From: Phallus indusiatus
Lineage: Eukaryota > Basidiomycota > Agaricomycetes > Phallales > Phallaceae
Length of the DNA: 64,000 nt
Direction of reading: 5' to 3'
Assembly (NCBI GenBank): GCA_027605045.1
Contig: JAQFWX010000006.1
Location: forward strand, 186,001-250,000
In this document: in pieces, positions 61,791-64,000 of the stretch
Layout: every line of letters begins with the position of its first letter
How positions within the stretch are numbered: position 1 is the first letter of the stretch
Notes under the pieces: generated by a model
Database searches by the model: none
The model's input: the letters and a program-made list of their open reading frames with translations, nothing else
What the model was told of the DNA's origin: nothing
Program-made: the position numbers and the translations under genes

Positions 61791-64000
61791 GCTCGCCTGA
61801 CACTACGTACCACTTCTATCAAGACCCGCATCGGCACTAGTACGAGTGTGGGCGGTGTGGGCGGCATTCAGCCTCCTCAAAGCTTCTAATCCGTTTTCCA
61901 AGAACTCTCGAGGAAAAGTGACGCCCTAGGCCACCGGAACCATCGCTGAATCATCTTTAATACTGGTGGAGGCCAAATGAGCTTAATCGGCTAAGCGGCT
62001 CTGTTAATAGTGGCTGATGATGTTGTACTGAGTGTAGTGATTGGTATTGCGTGGTGTTAACACGGTGGTAACACTGTTTGGTCTCAACGGCGAGGGAGGA
62101 TGAGCGGAACTAGCGCTTTGGAAGGCAGCTTTAGCACCCTACGCCGTTGAAAAGGCTATGGCTTCTTCAACTAGGCCGAACCCGTTGAACGTGGTGACCG
62201 ACTTAACGATCGTTACTGTTCCCTAGTCAATTTCTCTCTGCTAGAAGATGACGCTCTGCCAGCTATGAACAGTAGTCATGATTGGAAGAAGAGATTTGAG
62301 CGGTACAGAGGCTGGGTTGCCGCCAATTTGAGTGTATTTGTTGGGAATTTGCTTGAAGCCGGCGGTATGCTGGGAATATAGGGTGTTGTATTTATAACGT
62401 TGGTATGGGGAAAATGATGAAAGAGATATAAGCGAGGTTTCTGGGCATCCAAGCAACAGAAACGGATTGTTACTTGTTGTTGCGGCACGTTCATACGCCC
62501 GCCTGGGTCAACGCCTTTATGTGATCTACCGTGTTGCGCCACCGCGCGCAAGTTATCTTTTTAAGGTTACGATTGACAATAATAGATTGCCTAGTAAAAT
62601 GTGAATTAACATTCTCGTGTATATAGACACAATTTCGTTTACCTCAGGATCGTCCCTTGAAAAGACGAATCAGCTTCATGATGGTAGCCGTTTTACATGT
62701 CGTCACAAGGGAATTGGCCTGAGATTTCATAGGAAAGATGAAAAGAGCATTCAAAAGAATTTTGCAGCATAAGTTCGCGCTCATTCAGCAAATCTCTAAT
62801 TCGCGTCTGTCCATGCATCATGTGCTTGTCTGATGTTAAGTATCTGCGTTATCGCATTAGCAATCTCTTTTTGTGTTACAATCGGCAAGGACAACTTACT
62901 GATGAGAAAGTAAGGGACTCTAAGCGGAAGAGTCAGCGAAACAACGCATGCTTATAGAGTATGTATCATCAGATGAATGGGATGGGAAGAACAAGGAGGA
63001 ACCCAAGCCTAGCACTCAAACCGAAACACCATCGGACCAAGTCACCGGATTGAGAATAGTGCATAATTGTGTTGATATACAATCGCCCAAGCTCCGATAC
63101 GAAAACTTGTGAAGGTAGAAGCCCGGCGCGAGTAAAGATGAGGATGTGGTTTAGCAATCCATCAATGTTCACCAGGCAACGTGTAAAATGAATGATATGC
63201 GTGGCACATTATAGCGGGCGGACTTTTTACAACTCGCAAGACCCCATTGGTGCATAATCGAGAGGGGCCCCACTGTAGTATGGGGTAGAACACCGCGGTT
63301 GGTGATCGTGTCACTATGAATATGAAACCAGGTGCTCAGCTGCATTTTCTACCCTCTCGAGGACGCTAATTCTGCAGCTGAGGAAGGGAACCCTACGGTC
63401 GTTGCGTAGACCATCGTATGTTTCGCTGGCTAGGCCGAAACAGAACCATTGTGATTGAGATCATTGGTGTTCGCTTCTCAGTGTCCCATAGCTGCAGAAT
63501 GATGCTGGGCCAGCTATCGTAGAGACGTGGTCCCATCACAGAAGAATCTGAGTCATTGTTCGCTTGGAGCATGCGATGACGCTGGTGCTATCGCAGTAAA
63601 GCCTGAGAACGGTGGACACGATGGCCGTGGACGGAGTTTGGACGGAGTCGGACTGATGTGACCGGGAAACCCCATTGACCTGAGTAAACTCTTATTCAAT
63701 TTGTATTCCCTTCTATTCCTCGTGTTTGTTGTGAATCTGATTTTTCAGCAAATGGAAAAGGACCTCGAAATTTCGTTCGCAAGATATTGAAAGTTTCTAC
63801 GTTGGTTTCGAAACAACGCAATTTATCGCGCTCTTAACTCTGTGATTTCGTAGAAGACCATTTGGAGACGTGTCCTCTTGCGTAATTATATGTAAGAAAT
63901 CCCCCAAGAGGCCATACTTTTGCAAACTTCTCTAGGCGGCAATGATAATGTACAACAACCTCGTGCAAGTCATCTCAGGCGGTTGGGTCCGCTAGCGATA
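61791..64000. repeat. Segmental duplication, paralogous to 42790-46120, including the NLR-upstream module
   Basis: This is a condensed copy of the DNA that precedes NLR E, and in its last 800 bp of the DNA that precedes D. The order of landmarks is the same, ending with AGGCCATACTTTTGCAAACT (63911), which lies 840 bp before the ATG in D and about 1035 bp before it in E. No gene is seen inside the window part. Confidence 0.7.

Overview
The window looks like nuclear DNA of a filamentous basidiomycete, most likely an Agaricomycete. The reasons are many 45-65 nt GT-AG introns with matching positions between paralogs, NACHT-WD40 genes with the C-terminal NFVHGxxW tail typical of mushroom-forming fungi, and relics of a tyrosine-kinase-like protein kinase. 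Genus cannot be told from the sequence. There are no operons, no rRNA or tRNA that I could recognise, and no CRISPR.

The window is a tandem and inverted array of one family of fungal NLR (STAND) genes, with at least seven members or fragments: A (1-869, + strand, 5' end outside), B (5945-11349, - strand, two frameshifts), C (16023-21446, +, intact, 10 exons, 1643 aa), D (28299-34049, +, intact, 12 exons, 1711 aa), G (about 34160-34640, -, WD40 relic), E (47126-53191, +, intact, 12 exons, 1818 aa) and F (57146-about 59930, +, WD40 lost). The full architecture is: optional acidic/His-rich prefix with a basic KRRRLD-like patch (D and E only), C2-like beta domain, helical STAND N-terminal region, NACHT ATPase, about 720 residues of degenerate WD40 blades, and an 88-residue C-terminal cap. 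I reconstructed the exons by aligning the six copies by eye. Frame and splice phase close exactly in C, D and E, which is strong internal support.

Between the NLRs lie a small apparently intact two-finger C2H2 zinc-finger gene (40567-41041, -), a decayed protein kinase (41800-42660, -), an unidentified conserved-looking exon (11600-11967, -), a 366-bp foldback MITE-like element (54488-54853), a large imperfect inverted repeat (35451-35856 / 36315-36730) and long, diverged segmental duplications. The duplicated modules recur in front of or behind the NLRs. The module just upstream of D and E also fills the right edge of the window, which predicts another NLR start within about 1 kb beyond position 64000.

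The region therefore reads as a birth-and-death cluster of innate-immunity or allorecognition receptors. Some copies are intact and some are breaking down. E and F look like mosaics of other copies, E has a freshly expanded in-frame heptad repeat, D has lost roughly one WD40 segment, and F has lost the whole sensor domain. How these receptors act (ligand, effector output) cannot be read from the sequence.
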